Shown here piece after piece: positions 18,297 through 27,767 of a DNA stretch of 64,000 nucleotides; the stretch's first letter is position 1; each line of letters starts with the position of its first letter. The notes beneath the pieces were generated by a model that was not told where the DNA came from, searched no databases, and saw only the letters and a program-made list of their open reading frames with translations. The position numbers and the translations under genes are program-made. This DNA is from Zhongshania aquatica (GTDB lineage: Bacteria; Pseudomonadota; Gammaproteobacteria; Pseudomonadales; Spongiibacteraceae): NCBI RefSeq assembly GCF_027257955.1, contig NZ_JANZNQ010000008.1, positions 151,423 to 215,422 of the forward strand, given 5' to 3'.

Positions 18297-20398
18297 GCCG
18301 ACGCTTCCTCACGAGAAGCCACAACGCCTTTAGCCAGACTCTGCAGTTGGTTCATGATTTCCTGGTGAGACAGCATATTGTGGTCAATAATTTCCCGCGC
18401 CTGCGCAACGTAATACGCCATTTGCTCGTCGCTGCGCTCACCACTGCCCTGCAAGTCCGAATCCACTTTGAGCAAGGTCTCGATCAAACTGCCGTTTGCC
18501 TCGCTGAACTGACTAACGGCTGTAGCAAAGGCATCACCCAAACTCGCCAGTTCTGCGCTACTTCCCTCGAAATGGGCAACGATATCAGACAGCTTGCTAG
18601 ATTCAATATTGACGCTGTCAGCAAACCCTTGGCTGATAGTCGCAAGCAATTCTGAGGAATTGCCGAGGATACTTTCTACCGCCTCGCGTTGCCCTGCCGC
18701 CGACACCTGCAAAGATTCCGACAAGGCATTTAACTGGCTCATCAACTCGCGACGCTCGTCGAGCAGGCTATTGTCACGCTCGATATTTTCATTCATCTCG
18801 GCGCGTAATTTAGTCATGATTTCAGCGGCAATGCGCGGAGTTTCAGAGGCCGACTCGATAAGACGCCCCATCGGCTCTTCAATCGCATGTGCCAAACTGG
18901 CCAGGTGTTCGGCAACCGCAGCCTGTAATTCATTCAACCGGTTTACCGCCGCGTCGCCGCGCTGTTCTTCCAAGGTATATAGGCTTTGCAATTCTGATTT
19001 TATGGCCGCCGTCATCTCGCTCATGCGCGCCTGATAACTATCTAGCCAACTACTTTCGCTTTGCGCTCGGGCCGCAACCAACTCCTCAGAGGCCGCCACT
19101 AATTTGCTGAACTCTGCTATCAGCTCTTGGCTACCGGCGCGAGCATTACTCGTTAAGGCCTCGGCATTGCTTTGCAGCAAATCCGCACTTTGTTCAAACA
19201 CAGTAGACCAATTAGCAAGACGCGCCTGCTCGGCGGACTGCTGCTTCTCTAACCAGTCGTCGCTGAGAGAATTAAAACTGCCGACCATAGCCTGTGAACT
19301 ATTGGCGAATTGCGCAAGCAACTCGCTGAAGCGCTTATCCATTGTTGATAGTAATGACTCACTGCCCGCCTGTTGCGCAGTCACTGCGCCTTGCCAAGCG
19401 CGGGTAAAATCGTCTGATGTGCTGGCGTAGCGCTCGTCTAAACTCTGCAAATGCGCCGCTGCCGCGCTGTGTAATTGTTGCTGACTGGCTTTCATATCTT
19501 CGCGAATATCGCTGACAAAACGGGAAATGACCGGCGTTATATTCTCGCCGGCAATACGGCCGCTGTCGGCCAAGCTTTGCTTTAAAGACGCGTCCACTGA
19601 TTCAGCCAGCGCTTGAAATTGGCCTTGCGCCGCAGCGTGAAACTGCTCCTGGTTGCGCACAAGGGTCGCCGCCATGTCGTCGCCCATACGCCCTAAACGA
19701 TCAGCCAGTAATGTGAGCTGTTGCGCAACAACAGGCAGTGCCTCGGCCTGCGACTGCATAGCCTGATAACTTTGACGACGCTGCTGACTCAATGAAAAAG
19801 GTTTGAGTACCGTGCTCATACTGGTGTCGAGCTGACGAGACACCAATAGCCGCTCGCGGCGACTTAGGGTTGAAATCAAGCCTAGCATCGCCGAGGCACA
19901 CACCCCCGCCACCGAGGTCGCAAAGGCCAAGCCCAAGCCCTTAATTGGTTCGGCCAAGCCCGCTCGCACCGCCTCTAATTCATTCGTACCCTCTAGCGCT
20001 ACCACCGCGCCTTTTAGCGTGGCGACCATGCCGATGAAGGTGCCGAGCAGGCCCAGCATCACTAGCAAACCAATGATATAGGGGCTCAACACCGGCGCGG
20101 GTAAACCGATATATTCGCCCTGCACACGCTGGCGCACGGCGTTGCGCAGGCTGCTAGGCAGCTCAGCCAACCAGTTCTCTAGATCCTGCAGCGAGTCGTC
20201 CACGTTTGCGATCGCCGCGCTCAACGCTGTGCTCGCCTGCTGATAACGCAGAAGCTCAACAAACCCCACTGTATAGGCCACGGCGATCAATACCGTGACG
20301 CCCAGCGCGAGCATATTGCCAGCAACAAAAGCCGCCCCCATCCACAGCACTACCGTTGCGCCTATGGCAAACGCGGCCACCGAAATCATTCTTGTCAT
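18293..20398 (-). CDS. MotA/TolQ/ExbB-like motor subunit with long cytoplasmic tail (DUF802-like)
   Basis: 701 residues. Two membrane segments at about 5-50 and two more at about 107-128 (LLVMLGLLGTFIGMVATLKG) and 155-178 (GLAFATSVAGVCASAMLG) have the conserved MotA/TolQ/ExbB channel pattern. The remaining 480 residues are charged, Ser/Ala/Gln/Glu-rich and heptad-like, giving a long helical cytoplasmic tail. Size and layout recall ZorA of Zorya defence systems, while the gene order is that of DUF3348-DUF802-OmpA-DUF2894 clusters. It starts within the stop of the upstream gene (TAATG overlap). Confidence 0.8.
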   Translation of the reverse strand: MTRMISVAAFAIGATVVLWMGAAFVAGNMLALGVTVLIAVAYTVGFVELLRYQQASTALSAAIANVDDSLQDLENWLAELPSSLRNAVRQRVQGEYIGLPAPVLSPYIIGLLVMLGLLGTFIGMVATLKGAVVALEGTNELEAVRAGLAEPIKGLGLAFATSVAGVCASAMLGLISTLSRRERLLVSRQLDTSMSTVLKPFSLSQQRRQSYQAMQSQAEALPVVAQQLTLLADRLGRMGDDMAATLVRNQEQFHAAAQGQFQALAESVDASLKQSLADSGRIAGENITPVISRFVSDIREDMKASQQQLHSAAAAHLQSLDERYASTSDDFTRAWQGAVTAQQAGSESLLSTMDKRFSELLAQFANSSQAMVGSFNSLSDDWLEKQQSAEQARLANWSTVFEQSADLLQSNAEALTSNARAGSQELIAEFSKLVAASEELVAARAQSESSWLDSYQARMSEMTAAIKSELQSLYTLEEQRGDAAVNRLNELQAAVAEHLASLAHAIEEPMGRLIESASETPRIAAEIMTKLRAEMNENIERDNSLLDERRELMSQLNALSESLQVSAAGQREAVESILGNSSELLATISQGFADSVNIESSKLSDIVAHFEGSSAELASLGDAFATAVSQFSEANGSLIETLLKVDSDLQGSGERSDEQMAYYVAQAREIIDHNMLSHQEIMNQLQSLAKGVVASREEASA

Positions 20399-21186
20399 TA
20401 TGTCGTCTCTACTTCAAATTCTAACGCTTCTATCAAGCCGATAACCGGCATGAGGCGCAATTCTAACTCAGCTAGCAGTACCGCCTGCATCTCGCGAATA
20501 AAGCGATCTAACCACCCGCCTTTTTGCAACCAACGTGCGGTTTCGTCTTGGACCGAGTTCGAAATCGCCTCATTGAATTGGCTATTTTCCGCCCGCGCTT
20601 GACGGTACTGCTGATTCAAAAAATAAAAGCGCTTTGCCAATAAGTGCGGAACACCCGCAAAAGCTCGCCGGCTAAAATCGGCCATGGTGTCTGCCATACT
20701 GCCGTCTAAGCTTGCTAACTGGGCAAGCTCTGGCGACGCACCCTGCATGATCTTTTGTAACTGCCGTCGCAGCGTCGCCACGCGATGATCCATTTCACTT
20801 TGGTGCAGTGAATAAAACCGCTGATAGGCGACAAACCCTGCGTCCGGGTCATCTAATGTGTCGCGGTTGGGGCGCGGCAGTATAAACACCGACGCGCTTT
20901 CACCCGGCGCTTCGTCGCCTTCCAACACAAAACTATTGATTATAAATGCCAGCATCCCCGCGCGCGCCTGCATAAATAACTCAGTGGGCTGCTCCGTGCT
21001 CGACGCCGCCACAAAGGGCTTTTTTTTCAAACTCCGCAGGGACTCAGCCAGTACGATCGCGTCGGACAAGCTAATTAACTCACCGAGCTTATCTGCAAAC
21101 TGCTTGCTACTGAACTCAGCATTGACCACCGCCAAATCAATGAAGACGCGCTGAAGCCGGGAGCTTGTTACCGGAATTGGGTTCAT
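20398..21186 (-). CDS. DUF3348-like protein, first gene of the motor operon
   Basis: 262 residues, cytoplasmic. The N-terminus (SRLQRVFIDLAVV, then FADKLGELISLSDAIVLAESL) resembles DUF3348 proteins, which sit at the head of the same gene cluster in pseudomonads. There are no membrane helices and no enzymatic motif. AAGG lies a few bases before the ATG. It leads a four-gene operon with overlaps or 1-3 base gaps throughout. The role is unknown. Confidence 0.65.
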   Translation of the reverse strand: MNPIPVTSSRLQRVFIDLAVVNAEFSSKQFADKLGELISLSDAIVLAESLRSLKKKPFVAASSTEQPTELFMQARAGMLAFIINSFVLEGDEAPGESASVFILPRPNRDTLDDPDAGFVAYQRFYSLHQSEMDHRVATLRRQLQKIMQGASPELAQLASLDGSMADTMADFSRRAFAGVPHLLAKRFYFLNQQYRQARAENSQFNEAISNSVQDETARWLQKGGWLDRFIREMQAVLLAELELRLMPVIGLIEALEFEVETT

Positions 21187-21392
21187 AACATCCTTAATGA
21201 AAACACAACCGTGCGGCTAGCGCAGCGCTAGAGTAGATCAACGCGACCCCTTGCACTGCCAGACGAGATATTCTGATTAGCGGGAGTGGTGACCGCCAAA
21301 AAAGTTTCGCCAAAACTGCGGTGACGGAGCTAATTTTGCGGTCAATTATCGCTATTTTGCCAGTAACTTCAAGGATTAGCCGCTACAGAGCG

Positions 21393-21415
21393 AAAACCCT
21401 GCTTATGCAGCAGGG
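21393..21415 (-). terminator. Intrinsic terminator after the double glutaredoxin-like gene
   Basis: On the minus strand the arms CCCTGC and GCAGGG (21397-21402 with 21410-21415) enclose a 7-base loop and are followed by TTTTCG. It lies about 10 bases after the stop codon at 21425. Confidence 0.6.
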
Positions 21416-21424
21416 CCAAAGCAT

Positions 21425-22192
21425 CTAGCGGCCGTATTGCGTGTTTAGGTAGGCCATGATGTCTTTGGACTCAAACATCGCCACCCCCGTATTAGGGTCA
21501 ATTAAATAAGGCACTTGAGAGCGGCCGGTTAGCTCGCGTAACCGAAGGCGATTGGCGCTGGTAATGGGCGCATCCGGAAACCAGCGCGAACGCACCAGCG
21601 GCGGCCCCATTTCTTGCCAGCGGGATTTAGCAAAATTGCGCAATATATAGGGTATTTCTAATTCGGTGAGCAGCTCGCGTACCGGCCGCGAATAGGGGCT
21701 GGATTCAAAACTGTACAGCTCTAACACTTGCTCAGGCGCGACTGAGGGCTTGGCATTCATACCCCGAGCACGGCCAATGGAGCGCACCGCGGTGGCCGCC
21801 ATCGAGCTCGAAATCGATAATTGCCTGCGCAACCCTCGCGGCGATACACGTCTCGCATTGCCGTAATGTTTATAGAGGTGATCAATGATCTCCGCCGATT
21901 CTAGAATCTCATCGCCGGTATTGGGATCGAGCAACAGCGGAAACTGACTTACACCGCTTATATCCAAGGCATCTGGCCGAAAGCGCATACCGCCCACCGG
22001 GCAGGGGTAAATCAGCACATCAATATCTAACTCACTCAGTACTTCTCTCACCACGCGACAGTAGGGGCAGGCCTCGATATCGTAGAGCACTAGCATTTTC
22101 TCTGGTTGGCGGGTTTTATCACCATTAAACGCCGCCGATCCGCGCCAACCGCGTGCCGAACTCGCCATTACTGAACTGAGTAAATCAAACAT
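21425..22192 (-). CDS. Protein with two GST_N/glutaredoxin-like domains
   Basis: 255 residues from the ATG at 22192, preceded by AGGAGA at ten bases; an upstream in-frame ATG at 22285 has no ribosome site. Two thioredoxin-fold domains are visible. The first, about 40-120, has CPYC (DIEACPYCRVVREVL), FPLLLDPNTG and ESAEIIDHLYKHYG. The second, about 160-255, has SPYSRPVRELL, VPYLIDPNTG and ESKDIMAYLNTQYG. The second copy has lost both cysteines. The C-terminal helical domain of true GSTs is absent. It probably has a glutathione-linked thiol role; substrate unknown. Confidence 0.8.
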   Translation of the reverse strand: MFDLLSSVMASSARGWRGSAAFNGDKTRQPEKMLVLYDIEACPYCRVVREVLSELDIDVLIYPCPVGGMRFRPDALDISGVSQFPLLLDPNTGDEILESAEIIDHLYKHYGNARRVSPRGLRRQLSISSSMAATAVRSIGRARGMNAKPSVAPEQVLELYSFESSPYSRPVRELLTELEIPYILRNFAKSRWQEMGPPLVRSRWFPDAPITSANRLRLRELTGRSQVPYLIDPNTGVAMFESKDIMAYLNTQYGR

Positions 22193-22351
22193 CGCCTGTA
22201 TTTCTCCTGAGTCAAAACGGGGTATATATCGGCAGCATACGCAAATTATGGCGCAGTGGGGCAAGAATAAGTTGGCGACACACATTAATGTGTATAAATA
22301 CCTTGCCTCTTAAATTACGGCAAAAACAATAACAATTCTCAGGACAAGCCC

Positions 22352-23626
22352 ATGCCAAGCCTAAACGAGCCACTGCAACTACCCTGTGGCGTGACGCTGC
22401 CCAATCGCCTTTTAAAATCAGCCATGACCGAAGGCCTGGCCAACCTCAATGACCAAGCGACACCGCGCTTATCAGCACTGTACGCGCGCTGGGCTGAAGG
22501 CGGCACGGGAACATTGGTCACCGGCAATGTCATGGTAGACCGCCGCTTTCTTGAGCGCCCCGGCAATGTGGTGATTGATGGCAACGGTGGCGAAGCCGCC
22601 CTACAGGACTGGGCGAAAGCCGGCACCTCGGCAAATAATCAATTGTGGATGCAGATAAATCATCCGGGGCGACAGTGCCAACGCCAAGTATCTGCCCAAC
22701 CACTTGCGCCCTCAGATGTCGGCATAGATCTAATTGGCATGTTCGGTCGCCCCAAACCCATGACCGAGATCGACATCAAGCAGACCATAAATCGTTACGC
22801 CAAAGTAGCCGCCAGCGCTAAAGCGGCCGGATTTACCGGTGTGCAAATACACGCCGCCCACGGCTATTTGATCAGCCAGTTTTTATCGCCACTGGCAAAT
22901 ACCCGCGGCGACCAATGGGGTGGCTCACTGGAAAATCGAGCGCGCTTTCTATTAGACACCTTAGCCGCTGTGCGCGATGCCGTCGGTCCGAGTTTTGCGA
23001 TCTCCGTAAAATTGAATTCCGCCGACTTCTCCAAAGGTGGATTTAGTCACGAAGACAGCTTGCAAGTTGCCGAGTGGCTATCTGATGCGGGCATCGATTT
23101 ATTAGAAATTTCAGGTGGCACCTACGAAAAGCTAGCGCTAATGGGCGACGACGCTGACGACACAGCTGCCAGCTCAAGCCAACATCGCGAAGCGTATTTT
23201 CTCAAGTACGCCGAAGGCATTCGCAAGGTCACCCGTATACCGCTAGCCATCACTGGCGGTTTTCGCAGCCACGCCGCCATGCAGCAAGCACTCGACAGCG
23301 GCGCCTTGGACGTCGTTGGTATTGGTCGCCCGCTGTGCAGCCAGCCTGACATCAAACCGCTGCTCGACGGCCAAAGCCCCAGCCTCCCAAATTGGGAGAA
23401 GGAACTGCAACTTGGGGCCGGCTGGTTCGGCCCCAAAAGCAGCAATCAAACAATCCGCACCCTCAATTTTGGCGCTGCCACCCAATGGTACTACCGTCAG
23501 ATAATTGATTTAGCCGAAGGTCGTGAACCTAATACCCATACGGGTCTATTACGGGTCATGCTTAAACACATGCTGGCAGAGCGGCGCATGGCCACAAAAC
23601 GCGCGAAATTATTGCGAACCGTATAA
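22352..23626 (+). CDS. Old Yellow Enzyme family NADH:flavin oxidoreductase
   Basis: 424 residues with an FMN-binding TIM barrel. Typical OYE stretches are LPNRLLKSAMTEGLA, WMQINHPGRQ, the catalytic HAAHGYL with the next QFLSP, and the GGSLENRARFLLD loop. There is no C-terminal NAD/Fe-S domain, so it is a single-domain ene-reductase rather than a 2,4-dienoyl-CoA reductase. It would reduce activated C=C bonds using NAD(P)H. AGGACA precedes the ATG. It stands between a minus-strand GST-like gene and a convergent MBL-fold gene. Confidence 0.9.
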   Translation: MPSLNEPLQLPCGVTLPNRLLKSAMTEGLANLNDQATPRLSALYARWAEGGTGTLVTGNVMVDRRFLERPGNVVIDGNGGEAALQDWAKAGTSANNQLWMQINHPGRQCQRQVSAQPLAPSDVGIDLIGMFGRPKPMTEIDIKQTINRYAKVAASAKAAGFTGVQIHAAHGYLISQFLSPLANTRGDQWGGSLENRARFLLDTLAAVRDAVGPSFAISVKLNSADFSKGGFSHEDSLQVAEWLSDAGIDLLEISGGTYEKLALMGDDADDTAASSSQHREAYFLKYAEGIRKVTRIPLAITGGFRSHAAMQQALDSGALDVVGIGRPLCSQPDIKPLLDGQSPSLPNWEKELQLGAGWFGPKSSNQTIRTLNFGAATQWYYRQIIDLAEGREPNTHTGLLRVMLKHMLAERRMATKRAKLLRTV

Positions 23627-23660
23627 ACAGCCGTTGAGTAAATCTTCTGAGAGGGGTGAG

Positions 23661-24428
23661 CTATGCCCCTGCGGAGAAAGCACGCGCCTCATTTGCGATA
23701 GCCATCGAGTTAGAAATAACACTGCCGTGACCGGGGTAAATATGCTCAATGTCGAGTGCGGCCAAACGCCCTAGCGTCCCCTGCATTTGTTTACGATTAG
23801 CATAAATAGCGGGCACAACCACTCGCTGTTGTGGCCCGCTACCAAGCAGGGTGTCTCCAGTGATAATGCTTTTACTAGAAGGGTGGTAGAAACAGCAGGA
23901 ATCCCAAGAATGGCCGGGGGTATGTAACAGTGTCCATTCAGCAAAGCCTGGCACGCTGTCATTATTTTTCAATCTACGTATCTCAGCAACGTTATCGATA
24001 CCGCTAGATGAGCCACCAATAAATTTAGGTGCTTCACGAGCGGCCTTATCTCGAGAGCGATTTAAATACATCGCCCGCGAGCGCGCTCTAAAGAGTTCAC
24101 GAGTGCTGGTGCCGATACGCGTTAGCACCCCAGCAGGATCATTGAAGAATTTGTGCATGCTGCGACGCGAGGCATACGGCGAAAAAACAGCGGCACCACA
24201 GAGCGCAGACAGCGCCAGTACACCGCCAAAGTGATCTGGATCATCGTGGGTGAAGGCAACTGCTTTAACGCTATTGACCGGATACTTTAAGTCTGATTCG
24301 ATAAATCCAAGAACGTAGCGATGACAGGCGACCGCCACATCAACGACGAATAATACCGGCTCACCATGATGTATTTCTTCAATTACATAGCTATTTGATA
24401 AGCGCGTTTTGACCTGATGAATCTTCAT
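23661..24428 (-). CDS. Metallo-beta-lactamase-fold hydrolase
   Basis: 255 residues. The metal motif reads T-H-D-D-P-D-H (AFTHDDPDHFGG), so the second His of the usual HxHxDH is an Asp. Other ligands are in HTPGHSWDS, TGDTLLGSG and YPGHGS. It is a cytoplasmic hydrolase of unknown substrate (glyoxalase II-like or lactonase-like). Convergent with the OYE gene, 34 bases between stops. Confidence 0.85.
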   Translation of the reverse strand: MKIHQVKTRLSNSYVIEEIHHGEPVLFVVDVAVACHRYVLGFIESDLKYPVNSVKAVAFTHDDPDHFGGVLALSALCGAAVFSPYASRRSMHKFFNDPAGVLTRIGTSTRELFRARSRAMYLNRSRDKAAREAPKFIGGSSSGIDNVAEIRRLKNNDSVPGFAEWTLLHTPGHSWDSCCFYHPSSKSIITGDTLLGSGPQQRVVVPAIYANRKQMQGTLGRLAALDIEHIYPGHGSVISNSMAIANEARAFSAGA

Positions 24429-24493
24429 ATAAAGAACCTAATTGTTCTTATCAAAATGTGTTAAAAATTATTTTTATTCTGGACACAATTCCG

Positions 24494-25069
24494 CTATTCA
24501 GAAAAATCCGGCGTCAAGGTATAGGGCTTGTATTCAGGCTCTTGATCATTAACAGTGTTTTGCGGCATCTCCGCGACGGGTGCCGGTGCAGGTGCGGCAA
24601 GGACTGAAGAGTTTGTCGCTAAAGCTTGTTCCCTATCAGCATTAATCGCAGTGGCGACCGATCTCATCACTAGCTGAAAGACCTCCTCCCTATCATCCCG
24701 ATCAAACACATCACCTTTTTCTGAAGAGCCCATACTGGCGACTGTGCGGCCAGTAATATAATCCTGAAACGCGATGCCCATCACGATACGGTCACTATCC
24801 CCCTTGACCGACACTCGCGCGCCCAATACGCGTTTCTTTTGCGCATATGGCAAATTCTCGTATTCCTTAGAACCCACAACGGCTAAATGGTAATCGGAAA
24901 TGATATTGCCAAACGCGACGTCCAAGCCATAGGCCGCACTATTGTCATCGCCTTCAATCACCACGTATTCATATTTCGAGAAACTGAAGCCATTGGAATA
25001 GACCACCGTCTCATTGCCCGCACAGGCAATTAAAAATGCCGTTACCACAAATAGAAATACCGACTTCAT
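24494..25069 (-). CDS. Hypothetical lipoprotein
   Basis: 191 residues from the ATG at 25069, chosen for GGAG six bases upstream; earlier in-frame ATGs would place 20 extra residues before the signal. The signal peptide MKSVFLFVVTAFLIACAG has a lipobox with the acylated Cys in IACAG. The mature part has no recognised domain and ends in a Pro/Ala-rich segment (LAAPAPAPVAEMPQN). Probably an outer-membrane lipoprotein. Lies upstream of the MBL gene on the same strand. Confidence 0.7.
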   Translation of the reverse strand: MKSVFLFVVTAFLIACAGNETVVYSNGFSFSKYEYVVIEGDDNSAAYGLDVAFGNIISDYHLAVVGSKEYENLPYAQKKRVLGARVSVKGDSDRIVMGIAFQDYITGRTVASMGSSEKGDVFDRDDREEVFQLVMRSVATAINADREQALATNSSVLAAPAPAPVAEMPQNTVNDQEPEYKPYTLTPDFSE

Positions 25070-25595
25070 CACCCACTCCATAGATGTTATACAAGACACA
25101 TTGGCATAAACCTGCACATTGCAGGCCAATTATTGGACTGCAACTCACTATCCAGTTTACCGACCAGAGAGTCAACGGCCATGCGCGACGGCACATTTAT
25201 TAGCAACTGACACTAGCACCTATCACTAACAGCCAGCACTCTTATGTCACTACCACTGGCGCGCTACACTCTTATTCACTCGCTGGCTAAATGCGTGGCG
25301 CAGATGGCTTAAAGGTGGCTTCAGACGCTAATATCTATGTTGATGGCGAGGGTTATTTTCTCAACACTAGGGATGCTGAATGGCTTCAATAAACATGGCA
25401 GGCAAACTGCGCCGCCCAGGGCGTAACAACATCTCGCCATATAAAACCCAAACAGAGTGCGGTACATTCCAGCGAATACGTGCATTATAGACAGGAGCGC
25501 CGACACGCCTTTGTATTCGAACGCCGCCCACAGTGCGGCGCTGCAGTGAAATAAGACAATGCCAGTCAAAATAATAAGGAACTTAGGAGCGAGCT
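25070..25595. other. 526-base gap without a supported gene
   Basis: Between the lipoprotein gene and the divergent hydrolase gene. Only short frames lacking ribosome sites are visible. It should hold the promoters of both flanking genes, but I cannot pick -35/-10 elements with confidence. Confidence 0.4.
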
Positions 25596-26528
25596 ATGAC
25601 GACACAGACCAGCACCACACGTTTTGATGTGGAATTTGACAGCGAGGGAACACGTTGCAGCGCGTGGCACTACCCTAGCCAATCAGACCAAGAAAACAGC
25701 GCTTGCATAGTAATGGCCCACGGCTTGGGTGGCACCCGCGAATGTGGCCTCGCTCCCTACGCAGAGCGCTTTTCCGCCGCGGGTTATCATGTCCTTGTTT
25801 TTGATTATCGCTACTTTGGCGATAGCGACGGCGAACCCCGCCAACTGCTAAAAGTCAGCGATCAGCTCACGGACTGGCGTGCCGCCATCGACTTTGCCCG
25901 TCAGCTGGAAGGCGTGAATGCCGAGCAGATAATACTGTGGGGAACATCATTCTCAGGCGGTCATGTGCTCAGTATTGCGGCAGAAGATCAGCGCTTGTTA
26001 GCTGTCTCGGCCCAGGGCCCAATGGTCGACGGCCGCGCCGCCAGTTTAGAAATTTTAAAATACGCAGGCCCAGTTCACTTAAGCAAGCTAAGCAGCTGCG
26101 GCTTAATCGATCAGGCCCGCGCAACATTCGGCATGAACCCTCTTTATATTCCCCTCATTGCCGAGCCCGGTGCACTCGCCGCCATGACTAGTCACGACGC
26201 GCTCAGCGGCTATCAGGCCATCACCAATCCCGGCTGGCGCAATGAAATGAGCGCCCGCACCGTATTAGTGTTGTCCTTGTATCGCCCGATTAGCAAAGCG
26301 AAAAAGATTCGCTGCCCTGCGCTGCTTCAAGTCTGTAATAAAGACACCGTCGCGCCCGCTAAAGCGGCGATCAAAATGGCCAAACTCATGCCTAACACTG
26401 CCACGCTTAAACAATATGATATCGGCCACTTTGACATTTATACCGGCAAAGACTTCGATATTGGCATTGCCGACCAAATTGCATTTTACGAGTCAGCCCT
26501 ACAAAACTGCCGAGCACTGAAATTATGA
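25596..26528 (+). CDS. Alpha/beta hydrolase
   Basis: 310 residues. The oxyanion-hole motif is MAHGLGGTRE, the nucleophile elbow is GTSFSGGH, the acid is probably in CNKDTVAPA, and the catalytic His in IGHFDIY. The layout matches the YcjY/acetyl-xylan-esterase-like branch of bacterial hydrolases. No signal peptide, so it acts in the cytoplasm. TTAGGAG lies nine bases before the ATG. A GMC oxidoreductase remnant follows about 190 bases later. Confidence 0.85.
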   Translation: MTTQTSTTRFDVEFDSEGTRCSAWHYPSQSDQENSACIVMAHGLGGTRECGLAPYAERFSAAGYHVLVFDYRYFGDSDGEPRQLLKVSDQLTDWRAAIDFARQLEGVNAEQIILWGTSFSGGHVLSIAAEDQRLLAVSAQGPMVDGRAASLEILKYAGPVHLSKLSSCGLIDQARATFGMNPLYIPLIAEPGALAAMTSHDALSGYQAITNPGWRNEMSARTVLVLSLYRPISKAKKIRCPALLQVCNKDTVAPAKAAIKMAKLMPNTATLKQYDIGHFDIYTGKDFDIGIADQIAFYESALQNCRALKL

Positions 26529-26719
26529 GCACCTCGTGAAATCGCAAAGTTGTCGCCATGTTGAATTGCATGAAAAACTGAGCCATGCATACCATATATT
26601 TGCAGCAACTGTTGGCCGTGTACATTCAGGCAACTGCTTGAAGATAAACGACTCATTGTCGATTGACTGGATTAAATCTCGATGCAATTTGTGGGTCACT
26701 TTGGAATGCAAATCAATAA

Positions 26720-27316
26720 TCCCCTATTGTAGAGGCAATGGCGTTTGTTAAAACTCGTCCCGACCTCAAACAACCAGATATCCAACTACATTTTTTGCCC
26801 TTCGGCTACATTATCCAACCCCACTCGCGCTCGGCCATTACCGCTTATCAACCCAAGCAAAATGCGATGATGATCACTATCACTCTCTGCAAACCCAAAA
26901 CGCGCGGCACGGTAAGTTTAGATACGCAGGGCAATGCCCTCATTCAGCACCAGCTATTCTCCGCGCCTGAAGATATGGAAACCTTGGTAAAGGGCGCAAA
27001 ATTGGCTGAACATATTTATCAACAGCCCGCCTTGGCCAAACACACTATTCAGCCCTGTAGCCCTGAAACGTTGATTACGGACGATGAAGCGTGGAGGCAA
27101 TATATCCGTGCCCGCGCCAATATTAGCTATCATTTTTGTGGCAGCTGTAGCATGGGCAACGATCCGTCGTCAGTTGTCGATGAGCAGTTGAGGGTTCATG
27201 GACTTCAAGGTTTACGGGTCGTGGATGCCTCGATAATGCCAATAATCACCAGCGGCAATACCAATGCAACTGTCATTGCCATTGCGGAGCGGGCGGCAGA
27301 TTTCATTCTCGGATAA
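26720..27316 (+). pseudogene. C-terminal remnant of a GMC oxidoreductase
   Basis: The frame encodes only the substrate-binding/C-terminal part of a GMC (glucose-methanol-choline) flavoprotein: AFVKTRPDLKQPDIQLHFLP, HFCGSCSMGND (the His/Cys active-site loop), LRVHGLQGLRVVDASIMP and SGNTNATVIAIAERAADFI. The FAD-binding N-terminal domain of about 350 residues is missing. Similarity continues a few codons before the first ATG (26738), up to a stop at 26717, so this is a broken gene rather than a short real one. No upstream remnant is recognisable. Confidence 0.85.
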
Positions 27317-27767
27317 GCGTATTACAGCGCGGGAACACAGTGGTGCGATATATAGTCACCACTCCATTCGCGAAACAGTGCGGGTTATCATAAATACTTA
27401 AGGGGACAACTCCTTCATAGGACCGTCCTTAAGGTTTGTTCTGGTTGAATGAGCCGGACACTTTAATAAGAGACAATAGCCATCAGTTATTGAAGCATCT
27501 AAATCATTCGGTGTGGCTAGGCTAGCAACATGTTGTATCACTGGAAAGATCGACAACCCATACAGAGGTTATGTTACGTCGAAGGAAAATCAAGTCTGTA
27601 AAATTCGCACCTAATAAGGTGTATCAATAACATTACAAAGAGAAATGACTTTTTCCGACAAGGATTGCATCCAAAATATTAATCAATATACCCACGTATT
27701 CATTTCAAAATTGGTTTAACATTATTTTATTCCTAGCAATATTCATAAAAACAGTGATGGATCAGAC
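27317..27767. other. 451-base gap; imperfect inverted repeat only
   Basis: No gene is supported. Around 27397-27433 the arms CTTAAGGGGAC and GTCCTTAAG form an imperfect inverted repeat around a 17-base centre. It could be a decayed element end or a hairpin; I cannot decide. Confidence 0.35.

Noticed and set aside
15696..21186. A complete Zorya defence system
   Set aside because: ZorC, ZorD and a bona fide ZorE are not identified; the partner genes fit DUF3348/DUF2894 families, so only a ZorAB-like relation is claimed.
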